Assembly (NCBI RefSeq): GCF_003443895.1
Contig: NZ_QQOA01000017.1
Location: forward strand, 92,239-156,238
Reading direction: 5' to 3'
Length of the DNA: 64,000 nucleotides
Origin: Paraburkholderia phosphatilytica
Lineage (GTDB): Bacteria; Pseudomonadota; Gammaproteobacteria; Burkholderiales; Burkholderiaceae
Part shown: positions 42,061 to 50,387 of the stretch, in pieces
How the letters are laid out: the number at the start of each line of letters is the position of its first letter
How positions within the stretch are numbered: position 1 is the first letter of the stretch
The notes under the pieces: generated by a model
Databases searched by the model: none
What the model was told of the DNA's origin: nothing
Seen by the model: only the letters and a program-made list of their open reading frames with translations
Translations under genes and position numbers: made by a program

Positions 42061-43548
42061 TCAATCCTTGCGAACCATCCCCGAACCGCCGAGCAGCGCA
42101 GCCAGCGGCCGCTTGCCGGACGATGAAGACGGCGCCGGCGCGGCGGCGTGCTGCGCGGCCTCGCCGTTTTCGGATGAGCGCGACGATGGCGACGGCTCGT
42201 AGGGCTTCGAGAAGAAATCGTCGACCGGCGCCGACGTGTGGCGGCCGTGATGCACGCGCTCGAACGAGCCCGCGGTACGGCGGCGCCCCGCGCGTTCGTC
42301 GCGGCCATCGCGCTCGCGCCGGTTGCCGCCGCCGCGTTCGTCGTGATGACGCACCGGCGAATCGACCACCAGCCGTTCCACCGTCAGCGGCTTCTTGATC
42401 AGCTTCTCGATGTCGGCGAGCTGCTTGCGCTCGTTCGCGCTGAAGAGCGACAACGCGTCGCCCGACGCGCCCGCGCGGCCCGTCCGGCCGATCCGGTGCA
42501 CGTAGTCTTCCGCGTTGAACGGCAGATCGAAGTTGATCACCGCCGGCAGCTCGACGATGTCGAGACCGCGCGCGGCCACGTCCGTCGCGACGAGCGCCTC
42601 GATCTCGCCGCGCTTGAATGCGTCGAGCGCCTGCATCCGCTCCGCCTGGGTCTTGTCGCCGTGAATCGCCGACGCGACCACGCCGTCGCGCTCCAGCTGA
42701 CGCGCAAGCCGGCTCGCGCCGATCTTGCTGTTGCAGAACACGATCACCTGCTTCAGGTTGCGCTCGCGGATCAGCTGCACGACGGCGCCCGTCTTGTCGC
42801 CTTCGGCGACTTCGTAGACGACCTGCGTGACGTTCGCGGCCGTCGAGTTGCTGCGCGCCACTTCGATGGTCTGCGGGTTGCGCAGATAGGTGGACGCGAG
42901 CTTCTTGATTTCCGGCGAGAACGTGGCGGAGAACAGCAGCGTCTGCCGCTCTTTGGGCAACAGGTTCAGGATGCGCTGCAGGTCCGGCAGGAAGCCCATG
43001 TCGAGCATGCGATCAGCTTCGTCGAGCACGAGGATCTGCACCTGGCCCAACTGCGCCGTCTTCTGCTGCACGTGGTCGAGCAGGCGGCCCGGCGTGGCGA
43101 TCAGCACCTCGACGCCGCGGCGCAGCTCCGCGGATTGCGGATTCATGTCGACGCCGCCGAACACCACGGCGCTGCGCAGCGGCGTGTGCTTCGCGTATGA
43201 CTGCACGTTCGCGGCGACCTGGTCGGCGAGTTCGCGGGTGGGCGTGAGAATCAGCGCGCGGACCGGGTGGCGCGCCGGCGACGCGCTGGTGCTGGCGAGC
43301 GGCAGCAGCCGCTGGATGATCGGCAGCGAGAAGCTCGCGGTCTTGCCGGTGCCGGTTTGCGCGGCGCCCATCACGTCGCGCCCGGTCAGCACGACCGGGA
43401 TCGCTTGCGCCTGGATCGGCGTGGGCGTCGTGTAGCCCTGTTCGGCGATGGCCTTCAGCACGTCCGGCGCGAGGCCGAAGTGGTCGAAGGTGACGGCTTC
43501 TACAGCAGCCGGTGTCGCGGAATCAGGTTTGACGTCGGTGTCGGACAT
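42061..43548 (-). CDS. rhlE: DEAD-box ATP-dependent RNA helicase RhlE
   Basis: A 495-residue helicase. Q motif FDHFGLAPDVL, motif I AQTGTGKT, Ia PTRELADQ, II DEAD, III SAT, and VI HRIGRTGRAG are all present. The C-terminal 110 residues are a basic, disordered RG/HH-rich tail typical of RhlE. It remodels rRNA or mRNA structure. The ATG at 43548 is chosen by homology of the N-terminus; the longer open frame upstream is a non-coding extension. Confidence 0.93.
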   Translation of the reverse strand: MSDTDVKPDSATPAAVEAVTFDHFGLAPDVLKAIAEQGYTTPTPIQAQAIPVVLTGRDVMGAAQTGTGKTASFSLPIIQRLLPLASTSASPARHPVRALILTPTRELADQVAANVQSYAKHTPLRSAVVFGGVDMNPQSAELRRGVEVLIATPGRLLDHVQQKTAQLGQVQILVLDEADRMLDMGFLPDLQRILNLLPKERQTLLFSATFSPEIKKLASTYLRNPQTIEVARSNSTAANVTQVVYEVAEGDKTGAVVQLIRERNLKQVIVFCNSKIGASRLARQLERDGVVASAIHGDKTQAERMQALDAFKRGEIEALVATDVAARGLDIVELPAVINFDLPFNAEDYVHRIGRTGRAGASGDALSLFSANERKQLADIEKLIKKPLTVERLVVDSPVRHHDERGGGNRRERDGRDERAGRRRTAGSFERVHHGRHTSAPVDDFFSKPYEPSPSSRSSENGEAAQHAAAPAPSSSSGKRPLAALLGGSGMVRKD

Positions 43549-43962
43549 GGTGGCGTTGGCTTTCGCTAAAAATGCGCCTGCGCGGCGGCGGACGGAGTCG
43601 CCAGGGGCGTCAGGATGAAGGCGGAGCCACGGCGTTCCGCACGGGATCCGAGTCGACTGAAAAAAGAAGCGGCTCTGCCAGACAGGCGGCGGCCGGTGGA
43701 TGTGGCCACCGCAAAGGGCGGTATTGTAGCACTTCAGCAAAAATCCCCATTGCACTGGGCAACGGAAGCTGCTTTCGCCGTCCGCCGGCGCCTGCTGATG
43801 ATGCCTCGGCACGGCGATCCGCGACCGATCCGCAACCGGTTCGCAACGATCGCGCCGCCCTGGTGGATTCGCCAAGGGCACTGCCGAACTTGCGCCAGAG
43901 CGTGCCAGCGCTGTGCGACACGCGCGTGACGCTCGCCGCGCCGCGCGTGCCGCGTCGCTTGC
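43549..43962. other. 414-bp region upstream of rhlE
   Basis: No credible gene. It separates rhlE from the aldehyde dehydrogenase gene (both minus strand) and should carry the rhlE promoter and leader. A less GC-rich patch at about 43720-43760 is the likeliest promoter. No known riboregulator is recognised. Confidence 0.4.
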
Positions 43963-45399
43963 TCACCACGTCTCGCGCATCACCATCAGCCGGATCTCGG
44001 TCATGTCGTCGATCGCGTAACGGATTCCCTCGCGGCCGAGGCCCGAATCCTTGACGCCGCCGTACGGCATGTTGTCGACGCGGAACGAGGGCACGTCGTT
44101 GATCACCACGCCGCCCACTTCCAGCCGGTCCCACGCGAGGTGCGTATGCGCGAGCGAATCGGTGAACACGCCCGCCTGCAGGCCGAAATCGCTGTCGTTG
44201 ACGACGGCGAGCGCTTCGTCGAAGCGCTCGAACTGCTCGATGATCGCGACCGGCCCGAACGCTTCCCTGCGATACAGGTCCTCGCCGCGCGGCACGTTTT
44301 CGAGCAGCGTCGCCTCGAACATCGCGCCGTCCACCTTGCCGCCCGCGACGATCTTCGCGCCCGCCTTCACCGCCGCTTCCATCCAGCCGGCCAGGCGGTT
44401 CGATTCCGATTCGGAGATCATCGGCCCGACGAAGGTCTTTTCGTCCTTCGGGTTGCCCATCTTCAGCGACTTCGTCTTCGCGATCAGCCTGTCGCGCAGC
44501 GCGTCGTACAGCGACGCATGGATCAGGATGCGCTGCACGCCGATGCAGCTCTGCCCGGACTGATAGAACGCGCCGAACGCGAGCCGGTCGGTCACGTAGT
44601 CGAGCTTGTCGCACTGGTCGGCATCGACGATTGCCGCCGCGTTGCCGCCCAGTTCGAGAATCACCTTCTTCTTGCCCGCTTTCGCCTTCAGCGCCCAGCC
44701 GACCGCCGGCGAACCGGTGAACGACAGCAGCTTGAAGCGCTCGTCGGTCGTGAACAGGTCCGCGCCGTCGCGATGCGCGGGCAGCACGGAGAACGCGCCC
44801 TTCGGCAGATCCGTTTCCGCGAGCACTTCGCCGATGATCAGCGCGCCGACCGGCGTGCGGCTCGCCGGCTTCAGCACGAACGGACAGCCGGCGGCGATCG
44901 CCGGCGCGACCTTGTGCGCGGTGAGGTTCAGCGGAAAGTTGAACGGCGAGATGAACGAGCACGGGCCGATCGGCACGCGTTTCGTGTACGCGTGATAGCC
45001 CTTCGCGCGCGGCGAAATCTCCAGATTGACGATTTCGCCGTCGATCCGCACGGACTCTTCGGCGGCCACCTTGAAGGTGTCGATCAGGCGCGTGACCTCG
45101 CCTTTCGAATCGTTGATCGGCTTGCCCGCTTCGATGCACAGCGCTTCCGCCAGTTCGTCGTAACGCTCGCGAAAGCGCGACACGCAGTGTTCGAGCACCG
45201 CCTGGCGCTTGAACGGCGGAAACGCGCGCAGTTCGTCCTGCGCTTTCACCGCCGCGGCGATCGCCTTGTCGATCGCGGCCGCATCGGCGAGCGCGACGCG
45301 CGTCGCGACTTCGCCGCTGAACTTGTCGGTCACTTCAAGATCGGTGTTCGCGGCGACCGGCTCATTCGCGAGGTAGTACGGATAGGTCTTTTTCAGCAT
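43963..45399 (-). CDS. NAD(P)-dependent aldehyde dehydrogenase
   Basis: A 478-residue ALDH. The catalytic Cys is in YQSGQSCIGVQR and the general base Glu in LELGGNAAAI; the cofactor strand is ISPFNFPLNL. The full length is normal. It lies 95 bases after the acetolactate-synthase-like gene on the same strand, so aldehyde production by the TPP enzyme and oxidation by this enzyme may be linked. The substrate is unknown; lactaldehyde- or phosphonoacetaldehyde-type ALDHs are the closest in look. Confidence 0.9.
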   Translation of the reverse strand: MLKKTYPYYLANEPVAANTDLEVTDKFSGEVATRVALADAAAIDKAIAAAVKAQDELRAFPPFKRQAVLEHCVSRFRERYDELAEALCIEAGKPINDSKGEVTRLIDTFKVAAEESVRIDGEIVNLEISPRAKGYHAYTKRVPIGPCSFISPFNFPLNLTAHKVAPAIAAGCPFVLKPASRTPVGALIIGEVLAETDLPKGAFSVLPAHRDGADLFTTDERFKLLSFTGSPAVGWALKAKAGKKKVILELGGNAAAIVDADQCDKLDYVTDRLAFGAFYQSGQSCIGVQRILIHASLYDALRDRLIAKTKSLKMGNPKDEKTFVGPMISESESNRLAGWMEAAVKAGAKIVAGGKVDGAMFEATLLENVPRGEDLYRREAFGPVAIIEQFERFDEALAVVNDSDFGLQAGVFTDSLAHTHLAWDRLEVGGVVINDVPSFRVDNMPYGGVKDSGLGREGIRYAIDDMTEIRLMVMRETW

Positions 45400-45494
45400 G
45401 ACGCGTTCTCCTTGTCACGGCGCCGCGCCCGCCGCCGCGGGCCGGCATCGATGGAGGCCCAGCACGATGTGTGCCGTGGATGGCCGCGGTGAAC

Positions 45495-47147
45495 TCACAG
45501 TTGTGCCGAGAGCCGCTTGATCTCGCGGTTCAGCACGCGCTCGTTGTCCGAGTAGTCGATCGGCAGGTCGATCACGTGCACGCCCGGCGTCGCGAAGCAG
45601 TCGCGCAGCAGCGGTCCGAATTCGGCCGCCGCATTCACGCGATGACCCTGCGCGCCGTAGCTCTTCGCGTAGTCGACGAAATCGGGGTTGCGCAGCGTCA
45701 TCCCGTAGTCGGGGAAGTTCATGTTCTCCTGCTTCCAGCGGATCATCCCGAACGCGTCGTCGCGCAAGATCAGCACGACGAGATCGAGCTTCAGGCGCAC
45801 CGCGGTCTCGATCTCCTGCGAGTTCATCATGAAGCCGCCGTCGCCGCACACCGCGATCACCTTGCGGTCCGGATGCACGATCTTCGTCGCGATCGCCGAC
45901 GGCAGGCCCGCGCCCATCGACGCGAGCGCGTTGTCGAGCAGCAGCGAATTCGGCTCGTGCGCGCGGTAGTAGCGCGCGAACCAGATCTTGTACATGCCGT
46001 TGTCGAGACACAAAATGCCGTCCGCGGGCATCGCTTCATACACGTCGTTGACGATCCGCACCGGGTACATCGGAAAACGGTCGTCGTGCTGGCCCTTCAC
46101 GAGATGCTCCTCGAAATGCTGCTTGATCTCGGTGAAGCGCGCGAAGTCCCAGTGCTCGCGGCAATCCTTGAGACTCTCTTTCAGCTGCCACACCGCGTTC
46201 GCGATGTCGCCGACCACCTCGATCTGCGGGAAGTACACGGTGTCCACTTCCGCGCCGAGGAAGTTCACGTGAATCACGGTCTTTTCGCCCGCATCGCCGC
46301 TGCGCATGAAGAACGGCGGCTTCTCGATCACGTCGTGGCCGACGTTGATGATGCAGTCGGCGTGATCGATCGCGCGATGCACGAAATCGCCGTCGGACAA
46401 GGTCGCGTTGCCGAGCCACAGCGGGTGCGATTCGTCGATCACGCCCTTGCCCATCTGCGTCGTGAAGAACGGAATGCCGATCTGGTCGACGAACTCGCGC
46501 AGCATCTTGCGCGTCGTCTTGCGATTGCCGCCCGCGCCGATCATCAGGAGCGGATGCCGCGCGCTCGTGATCGCCTCGACCGCGCGCGCCACCGCTTTTT
46601 CTTCGGCCACCGGCCGGCGGCTGAAGCTCTTCGGAATCGGCTTGCCGTCGCCCTCTTCATGCGCGACGTCTTCCGGCAGTTCCAGATGCACGGCGCCCGG
46701 CCGCTCTTCCTCGGCGCGGCGGAACGCCTCGCGCACGGACGCGGGAATATTGCCGATCGACACGATCTGCCGCGTGTACTTGGTGAGCGGCTCCATCATC
46801 CGCACCACGTCGACGATCTGGAAGTGGCCCTGCTTGCTCGACTTGATCGGCTTTTGTCCGGTGACCATCAGCATCGGCATGCCGCCTAGCTGCGCGTACG
46901 CGGCCGCGGTCACGAAGTTGGTCGCGCCGGGGCCAAGGGTGGCGAGACACACGCCCGTGCGGCCGGTCAGCCTTCCGTAGGTGGCGGCCATGAAGCCCGC
47001 GGCCTGTTCGTGGCGCGTGAGGATCAGACGGATTTTCGAGCGGCGCAGCGATTCGAGGAGATCGAGATTTTCTTCACCGGGGATGCCGAACACGTGATCG
47101 ACACCTTCGGCTTCCAGCGACTTCACGAACAGATCCGATGCTTTCAT
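45495..47147 (-). CDS. acetolactate synthase-like thiamine diphosphate enzyme (large subunit)
   Basis: A 550-residue TPP enzyme. It has the N-terminal activation Glu (RHEQAAGFMA), FGIPGEENLD and GPGATN, and the C-terminal TPP/Mg2+ motif (CGDGGFMMNSQEIETA). The small regulatory subunit gene is absent, so it is more like a catabolic AlsS or an aldehyde-forming decarboxylase than biosynthetic IlvB. The ATG at 47147 begins the conserved MKASDLFVKSLE. Operon partner: the aldehyde dehydrogenase. Confidence 0.88.
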   Translation of the reverse strand: MKASDLFVKSLEAEGVDHVFGIPGEENLDLLESLRRSKIRLILTRHEQAAGFMAATYGRLTGRTGVCLATLGPGATNFVTAAAYAQLGGMPMLMVTGQKPIKSSKQGHFQIVDVVRMMEPLTKYTRQIVSIGNIPASVREAFRRAEEERPGAVHLELPEDVAHEEGDGKPIPKSFSRRPVAEEKAVARAVEAITSARHPLLMIGAGGNRKTTRKMLREFVDQIGIPFFTTQMGKGVIDESHPLWLGNATLSDGDFVHRAIDHADCIINVGHDVIEKPPFFMRSGDAGEKTVIHVNFLGAEVDTVYFPQIEVVGDIANAVWQLKESLKDCREHWDFARFTEIKQHFEEHLVKGQHDDRFPMYPVRIVNDVYEAMPADGILCLDNGMYKIWFARYYRAHEPNSLLLDNALASMGAGLPSAIATKIVHPDRKVIAVCGDGGFMMNSQEIETAVRLKLDLVVLILRDDAFGMIRWKQENMNFPDYGMTLRNPDFVDYAKSYGAQGHRVNAAAEFGPLLRDCFATPGVHVIDLPIDYSDNERVLNREIKRLSAQL

Positions 47148-47393
47148 GGACGGTCTCGCTTGATGAACGTGCACGGGGCATCACGCCCGCGCAACGGGTT
47201 CCAGGAACGGACGATCGACGACGGCGAATGGCGTCGCGCATGACACGCGGGGAGGTGATGAAGAGGCAGAAAGGCCCGCACGAGTGCGCGGACCGCCCGG
47301 TGCGCGACGACAGCGCCCAGCTTACTCCTCGAATGCGAAGGCTGCCTGCGTGCGGCCTGGTCAGCGGGCGCCTGGCGGGCGATCAGCGAGGAA

Positions 47394-47771
47394 TCAGCGG
47401 ACGACCGTCACGCAGTCGGAGAGCATGGGCGGCGCATCGGCGCCGGCGGTGGCGTCGTAGAGGTCCGCGCGCGGCCCCTTGGTCCACCAGGTGTAGCTGC
47501 CGGCCTGATACTTCGCGCCGGAGCCTGAAAGCGTGTTGACGAAGAGCATCGGCTGCCCTTTGATCGGCACGAGCGCGAAACTCTGGCCATTGACCGCGTT
47601 CCAGTAGCTGACCTGCAGGATGCGGCCGGTCGCGCACGTGTATTTCGCGGTGACGCGCCCTTTCGTCTGGATTTCGGCGAGACGCAGCGGCGCGGCCAGT
47701 GCGGCGCCGTGGATGGCGATCAGTGTGACGGCGATCGCACTTGCTGACACAACCGGGAATCGTGGCTTCAT
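47394..47771 (-). CDS. MliC/PliC-like periplasmic lysozyme-inhibitor family protein
   Basis: A 125-residue exported protein. The signal peptide is about residues 1-26 (HGAALA-AP). The mature beta-barrel has the MliC-type pattern TAKYTCATGRILQVSYWNA, SFALVPIKGQPMLF and SGSGAKYQAGSYTWW, and two Cys (one near the C-terminus, LSDCVTV) for a disulphide. It would inhibit C-type lysozyme or sense cell-wall attack. It starts 2 bases after a small lipoprotein gene. Confidence 0.8.
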   Translation of the reverse strand: MKPRFPVVSASAIAVTLIAIHGAALAAPLRLAEIQTKGRVTAKYTCATGRILQVSYWNAVNGQSFALVPIKGQPMLFVNTLSGSGAKYQAGSYTWWTKGPRADLYDATAGADAPPMLSDCVTVVR

Positions 47772-47773
47772 GA

Positions 47774-48058
47774 TCAGGGGTCGATTACGTCGGCACAGGC
47801 GTCGGTCGGCGTGGCCGCCACGTGACCGACCACCGGAATGATCTTGAGCCCGGCCGACGCCACGCGGCACGGCGCCGCCGCCAGCCCGCAGCCGCCGAGC
47901 GCCGCGCACAGCGCCAGCAACGCGGCGCCGCGCGCGATGCCTGCACGCCGGGCGTTGCGATGCTGCCGGCCCGCCGTGTCAGTTGTACCGGCTGTGCCCA
48001 TGTGCGGCAAGGTGCTTAACTGCTGCACGATGCCAATGCTTACCTGCTTCGAGTCCAT
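47774..48058 (-). CDS. small lipoprotein, DUF6726-like
   Basis: A 94-residue protein. A signal segment LLALCAALGGC gives a lipobox cysteine, and a short mature part follows: GLAAAPCRVASAGLKIIPVV and GHVAATPTDACADVID. This conserved Cys-containing pattern matches the DUF6726 family. Start at 48058 or further downstream; the N-terminal region before the hydrophobic core is unusually long. It is in an operon with the MliC-like gene, suggesting an envelope role. Confidence 0.65.
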   Translation of the reverse strand: MDSKQVSIGIVQQLSTLPHMGTAGTTDTAGRQHRNARRAGIARGAALLALCAALGGCGLAAAPCRVASAGLKIIPVVGHVAATPTDACADVIDP

Positions 48059-48128
48059 CCCTGCCACTCCTGAAACGCACCGCCGACGGCGACGCGTCAT
48101 GCCGCCATGACCACCTTAACGCGCGAGC

Positions 48129-49346
48129 TCAACGTTTGGACGACACCGGCCGCACCGCCGCGGCCGCCGCTTTCGCGCGTGCACGGGCTTCGTCGGTATC
48201 GGCGCCGGTTGCGAGCGCAACGCCCATACGACGCTTCGTGAAGCTTTCCGGCTTGCCGAACAGACGCAGGTCCGCGTCCGGCACGGCGAGCGCCTCTGCG
48301 ACACCCTCGAATGCGATGCCCGCTTCGTCGAGCCCGCCGTAGATCACGGCGGACGCGCCCGGCGCGCGCAGCGTGGTGTCGACCGGCAGGCCGAGAATGG
48401 CGCGCGCATGCAGTTCGAACTCGGACAGACGCTGCGTGCACAGCGTGACGAGGCCGGTGTCGTGCGGACGCGGGCTCACTTCCGAGAACCAGACGTCGTC
48501 GCCGCGCACGAACAGCTCGACGCCGAACAGGCCCCGGCCGCCGAGCGCCTCGGTGACCTTGTGCGCGACCTCGCGCGAACGTTCGAGCGCCTTCGCGCTC
48601 ATCGGCTGCGGCTGCCACGATTCGACGTAGTCGCCCGCCACCTGCACGTGGCCGACCGGATCGCAATAGTAGGTACGCGTGGCGTTCGTGGCGGGATCGA
48701 TCGCGCGGACAGTGAGCTGCGTGATCTCGTAATCGAAGTCGATGAAACCTTCGACGATCACGCGGCCGTGATTCACGCGGCCGCCCGCCATCGCGTACTG
48801 CCACGCGGGTTCGACGTCCGCATCGCTCTTCAGCACCGACTGGCCCTTGCCTGACGACGACATCACCGGCTTCACGACGCACGGATAGCCAACCTTCGCG
48901 ATGCCGGCCTTCAGCTCGTCGAGCGAATCGGCGAACGCATAGGGCGAGGTCGGCAGGCCGAGTTCTTCCGCCGCGAGCCGGCGGATGCCTTCGCGGTTCA
49001 TTGTCAGCTGCGTGGCGCGCGCGGTGGGGATCACTTCGGCGATGCCGTCGGCTTCGATCGCGGCGAGGGCATCGGTGGCGATCGCCTCGATCTCGGGCAC
49101 GATCAGATGCGGCCGCTCGCGTTCGACGAGCGCGCGCAGCGCCGCGTGGTCGGTCATGTCGATTACGTGCGCGCGGTGCGCGACCTGATGCCCCGGCGCG
49201 TTCGGGTAGCGGTCGACCGCGATCACTTCGACGCCGAGCCGTTGCAGCGCAATGATCACTTCCTTGCCGAGTTCGCCCGCGCCGAGCAGCATGACGCGGG
49301 TGGCCGAGTCGGAAAGCGGGGTGCCGATGCGTTGGCCGATCTGCAT
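48129..49346 (-). CDS. purT: formate-dependent phosphoribosylglycinamide formyltransferase PurT
   Basis: A 405-residue ATP-grasp enzyme making formyl-GAR from GAR, formate and ATP in purine synthesis. It shows the N-terminal VMLLGAGELGKEV, the ATP-grasp strands YPCVVKPVMSSSGKGQS and the metal site FGVELFVRGDDVWFSEVSPR. The ATG at 49346 matches the family start (MQIGQRIGTPLS). The long frame upstream to 49937 is antisense to the META-domain gene. Confidence 0.95.
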   Translation of the reverse strand: MQIGQRIGTPLSDSATRVMLLGAGELGKEVIIALQRLGVEVIAVDRYPNAPGHQVAHRAHVIDMTDHAALRALVERERPHLIVPEIEAIATDALAAIEADGIAEVIPTARATQLTMNREGIRRLAAEELGLPTSPYAFADSLDELKAGIAKVGYPCVVKPVMSSSGKGQSVLKSDADVEPAWQYAMAGGRVNHGRVIVEGFIDFDYEITQLTVRAIDPATNATRTYYCDPVGHVQVAGDYVESWQPQPMSAKALERSREVAHKVTEALGGRGLFGVELFVRGDDVWFSEVSPRPHDTGLVTLCTQRLSEFELHARAILGLPVDTTLRAPGASAVIYGGLDEAGIAFEGVAEALAVPDADLRLFGKPESFTKRRMGVALATGADTDEARARAKAAAAAVRPVSSKR

Positions 49347-49560
49347 GGAATCTCCGGAAAACGAGGGCGAAGCGGGAGTGGAAGGATAGAGCGCGATGTT
49401 AACACGCGGCCCTCCCCGCGCACCGCTGCGGCTCGCCTTCGCGCACCGCCGCCGGCCAGCTTCCGTGGAACCTTTCCGCGCGTCTGTCAAGCTCGCGCGA
49501 CGGGCGCGTCGTGCGTTACCCTTACGCCTTCGCCAGTCTGGATTGATAGGGAACGACGTT

Positions 49561-50166
49561 ATGCACCAGCCGTCTTCCGCGCGACACGTTGCGCGTCTTA
49601 CCGCCGCCGCACCGGCTGCGGCTGTGTCCACAGCCGCGGTCACAACGCGTCGCCTCGATGCGCGCCGCGGCGGCCTCGCGCTCGCGTCGCTGATCCTGTG
49701 CGCGGCGCTCACGGCCTGCGCGATACCGAAGCATCCGGACGCCACCGCCGAAGCGCCCGATCCGTTCAATCCCGCCGCGGTGCAGCTGCTCGACAACACC
49801 AGCTGGACGCTCGCGAGCTGGCGGCAGGCCGGCGGCGCGGCGCGCGAGATTCCGCACGGCACCGACGCAAAGCCGATCACGCTGACGCTCTCCACCGCCG
49901 ACGGCCGCCGCCGCGCGAGCGGCTTTTCCGGCTGCAACCGCTACATGGGCACCTACGACCTGAAAGACGGCGGCCTCGGCTTCGGCGCGCTCGCAGGTAC
50001 GAAGATGGCGTGCGCGACGCCGGGTGGCGAACTCGAATCCGCGTATCTCGACGCGCTCGCGCACATCAGCCGCACCGGTGTGCAGATGAAGCCGCCGCAG
50101 CAGCTGGAACTCGTGCTCCAGGACGGCGACACGCTGATCTTCGATCGCGCCGATCAGGGTTCGTGA
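49561..50166 (+). CDS. META-domain lipoprotein (HslJ-like)
   Basis: A 201-residue protein. A long basic n-region and hydrophobic core end in the lipobox LTAC. The META domain (about 75-195) has NTSWTLASWRQ, SGFSGCNRYMGTY and GTKMACATP. The family includes heat-inducible HslJ and META lipoproteins of uncertain role at the outer membrane. The start fits the signal, though internal starts nearer the core are possible. It is divergent from purT. Confidence 0.82.
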   Translation: MHQPSSARHVARLTAAAPAAAVSTAAVTTRRLDARRGGLALASLILCAALTACAIPKHPDATAEAPDPFNPAAVQLLDNTSWTLASWRQAGGAAREIPHGTDAKPITLTLSTADGRRRASGFSGCNRYMGTYDLKDGGLGFGALAGTKMACATPGGELESAYLDALAHISRTGVQMKPPQQLELVLQDGDTLIFDRADQGS

Positions 50167-50387
50167 GGACATCTCGTGCTGTGTCGTCGCGACGCTGCGT
50201 CGCCGTGGTTTGCGCCGCGCGTGTCGTATGACGTCGCTGCCGAAGTCGCTGGGTCTCGCGCGTCAGCGCGGTCAGCTTCGAGGCGTGATCCTGGGCGCAA
50301 GCGCGGTTGCTTCGAACGCATCGGAAGTCTGCCATCTCACCGGTTTAAACTCGCCGGGTTGCGCATCGCGCGCCCTGGCTTTCGTTG

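Noticed and set aside
43610..45139. 509-codon minus-strand open frame
   Set aside because: Same-strand different-frame shadow of the aldehyde dehydrogenase gene, which has all catalytic motifs.
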